A stretch of 34,447 nt of DNA from positions 1 through 34,447 of the forward strand of contig JAFYMW010000070.1 of the NCBI GenBank assembly GCA_017548165.1, written 5' to 3'. The translations under genes were made by a program, and so were the position numbers. This document shows, one piece after another, positions 33,497-34,447 of this stretch; position 1 is the stretch's first letter; every line of letters starts with the position of its first letter. The DNA is from Bacteroidaceae bacterium. Its GTDB lineage: Bacteria > Bacteroidota > Bacteroidia > Bacteroidales > Bacteroidaceae. Under the pieces are notes generated by a model. The model saw nothing but the letters and a program-made list of their open reading frames with translations, was not told where the DNA came from and searched no databases.

Positions 33497-34201
33497 ATGA
33501 GACGAACTCTTGTCATACTTATCCTCGGCATGCTCTCTCTGGCAACTTATGCCCAGAAGGAACAGATAATGAATAAACCATATATCGACAACCGCCAGTT
33601 GCACTGGGGGTTCTTCTTCGGCATGAACTTCATGGACATGGAGATTAAGAACAACGGACATGTCGACCCGGCAACAGGAGAACAATGGTTTACCGACGTG
33701 AGCAAATACGAACCAGGCTTCAGTGTCGGTGTGCTCGGAGCCTTGCGCCTCAACAAATATATGGAACTGCGCGTCAGCCCCACCATGCACCTGGGACAGA
33801 GATTCCTCAAGATGCACGACAACGTCTCTGGCAGGGACACAACGCAGAACATGCGCACCAACTACATCTCCATTCCTATATCCACGAAATTCGCAGCACC
33901 GAGATACAACAACTTCCGTCCGTATTTCACTCTGGGTGTGGCTCCCTCGTTCAATCTCAACAAGCACAACCAGGAAGCCCTGAAACCCAAAACCTTCGAC
34001 TGCTACCTCGAAGTGGGCATGGGATGCGACATATACCTACCATACTTCAAACTCATTCCCGAACTGAAATTCAGCTTTGGCCTGTTGGACATCATCAGCA
34101 AAAAAAGAGACGATTTGCTGGACCAATCCATGATGAAATTCACCAACAGCGTCGGACGCAGTACATCAAATATGATAACCCTTTCACTCTATTTTGAGTA
34201 G
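33497..34201 (+). CDS. PorT-like outer-membrane beta-barrel protein
   Basis: A 234-residue protein with a signal peptide (MRRTLVILILGMLSLATYAQ) and alternating amphipathic strands ending in an aromatic residue (MITLSLYFE), as in small outer-membrane barrels. The pattern HWGFFFGMNFMDMEI, GFSVGVLGALRLNKYMELRVSPTMHLGQR and YISIPISTKFAAPRYNNFRPYFTLGVAPSFNL matches PorT-family proteins. PorT is needed for type IX secretion in Porphyromonas. The secretion tails on the proteins at 1-140 and 631-4749 would fit such a system, but PorT homologues are widespread and this assignment is by family resemblance only. Confidence 0.8.
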   Translation: MRRTLVILILGMLSLATYAQKEQIMNKPYIDNRQLHWGFFFGMNFMDMEIKNNGHVDPATGEQWFTDVSKYEPGFSVGVLGALRLNKYMELRVSPTMHLGQRFLKMHDNVSGRDTTQNMRTNYISIPISTKFAAPRYNNFRPYFTLGVAPSFNLNKHNQEALKPKTFDCYLEVGMGCDIYLPYFKLIPELKFSFGLLDIISKKRDDLLDQSMMKFTNSVGRSTSNMITLSLYFE

Positions 34202-34294
34202 CACACCTACCCCCACACAAGCCTTTTGATGCACATTTGAGGTGACAAAAGTCATTTTTTTTCTCATATCTGCTGCAATATCAATAAAAAAGCG

Positions 34295-34302
34295 TACCTT
34301 TG
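34295..34302 (+). promoter_or_regulatory. -7 box of rplS
   Basis: TACCTTTG, a perfect TAnnTTTG box, 92 nt before the rplS start codon. Confidence 0.7.
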
Positions 34303-34394
34303 CAGTCGCTTTACCATAGGTCGCTGGCGGGGAGAAGTGTGACCCGTTATGCCTATGAGTGATGACAAACAACCTATTAATAAAGTCATAAGAA
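34303..34394 (+). promoter_or_regulatory. Structured 5' leader of rplS, candidate ribosomal-protein leader
   Basis: The leader folds into a long-range stem CATAGGT (34315-34321) with GCCTATG (34351-34357), enclosing a second stem GCGGG (34327-34331) with CCCGT (34343-34347). TCGC just outside can pair with GTGA. Autoregulatory leaders are common for ribosomal protein genes, and I recall L19 leaders being described in Firmicutes and Flavobacteria; whether this is the same class is not established here. Confidence 0.5.
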
Positions 34395-34447
34395 ATGGCA
34401 GATTTAATCAAGATTGCAGAAGAAGCATTTGCTACTGGCAAGCAGCA
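34395..34447 (+). CDS. rplS: Ribosomal protein L19 (5' part only)
   Basis: The first 17 codons read MADLIKIAEEAFATGKQ, which matches the Bacteroidales L19 N-terminus (DLIKIAEEAFATGKQ). The gene continues past the right edge. L19 sits at the 30S-50S interface of the ribosome. The start is supported by the TACCTTTG promoter and leader. Confidence 0.85.
   Translation, partial: MADLIKIAEEAFATGKQ

Overview
The window is chromosomal DNA from a member of the Bacteroidales, most likely Prevotellaceae. The clearest sign is the Bacteroidetes promoter -7 box TAnnTTTG, which lies upstream of about a dozen genes. Supporting signs are C-terminal tails of the type IX secretion kind (GRKV...GIYIVNGKKVVK), a gldH/ricT/holB cluster, a PorT-like barrel, and the gene order purH-mreB-mreC-mreD-mrdA-rodA. 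No phage, insertion sequence, CRISPR array or rRNA was seen. One tRNA (anticodon CAT) is present.

Layout. 1-140: 3' end of a secreted protein. 231-500: a degenerate array of palindromic repeats. 631-4749: a very large secreted M60-type (enhancin-like) metallopeptidase with carbohydrate-binding-like modules. 5055-8230: a membrane protein paired with a lipoprotein that carries one c-type heme motif and a TolB-like propeller. 8388-15535: an amino-sugar block with nagB (+), then a GH20 hexosaminidase, nagA and a glmM-like phosphohexomutase (all -). Between nagB and the GH20 gene lies a 1.2-kb array of palindromic repeats with a small DUF559 (Vsr-like) nuclease gene embedded in it. 15740-19371: metF-holB-ricT-gldH, overlapping genes in one operon. 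25739-19428 (-): a stand-alone IMP-cyclohydrolase domain of PurH followed by the complete rod-shape operon mreB, mreC, mreD, mrdA (PBP2) and rodA. 26093-28168: a second GH20 enzyme, fused to a BspA-like leucine-rich region. 28283-28356 (-): tRNA. 28536-33033: an LptF/G permease overlapping ribBA, then an aspartate aminotransferase. 33158-33322 (-): a 54-residue 2[4Fe-4S] ferredoxin. 33497-34201: a PorT-like barrel. 34395 to the end: the start of rplS behind a structured leader.

Functionally the left half suits a host-glycan or glycoprotein degrader. The M60 peptidase and the two GH20 enzymes would release GlcNAc from glycoproteins, NagA and NagB would channel GlcNAc-6-P to fructose-6-P, and GlmM would run the opposite, cell-wall direction. 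The right half is housekeeping (shape, LPS export, riboflavin, DNA replication).

The most unusual content is intergenic. Three separate repeat families were read: (1) long palindromic elements arrayed around the DUF559 nuclease gene, which look like a REP/RAYT-style partnership with a different enzyme; (2) seven-base tandem arrays placed directly at the stop codons of three genes; (3) a repeat that carries a ready-made TATCTTTG promoter box in its last copy at two unrelated loci. All functional statements about these families are inference.
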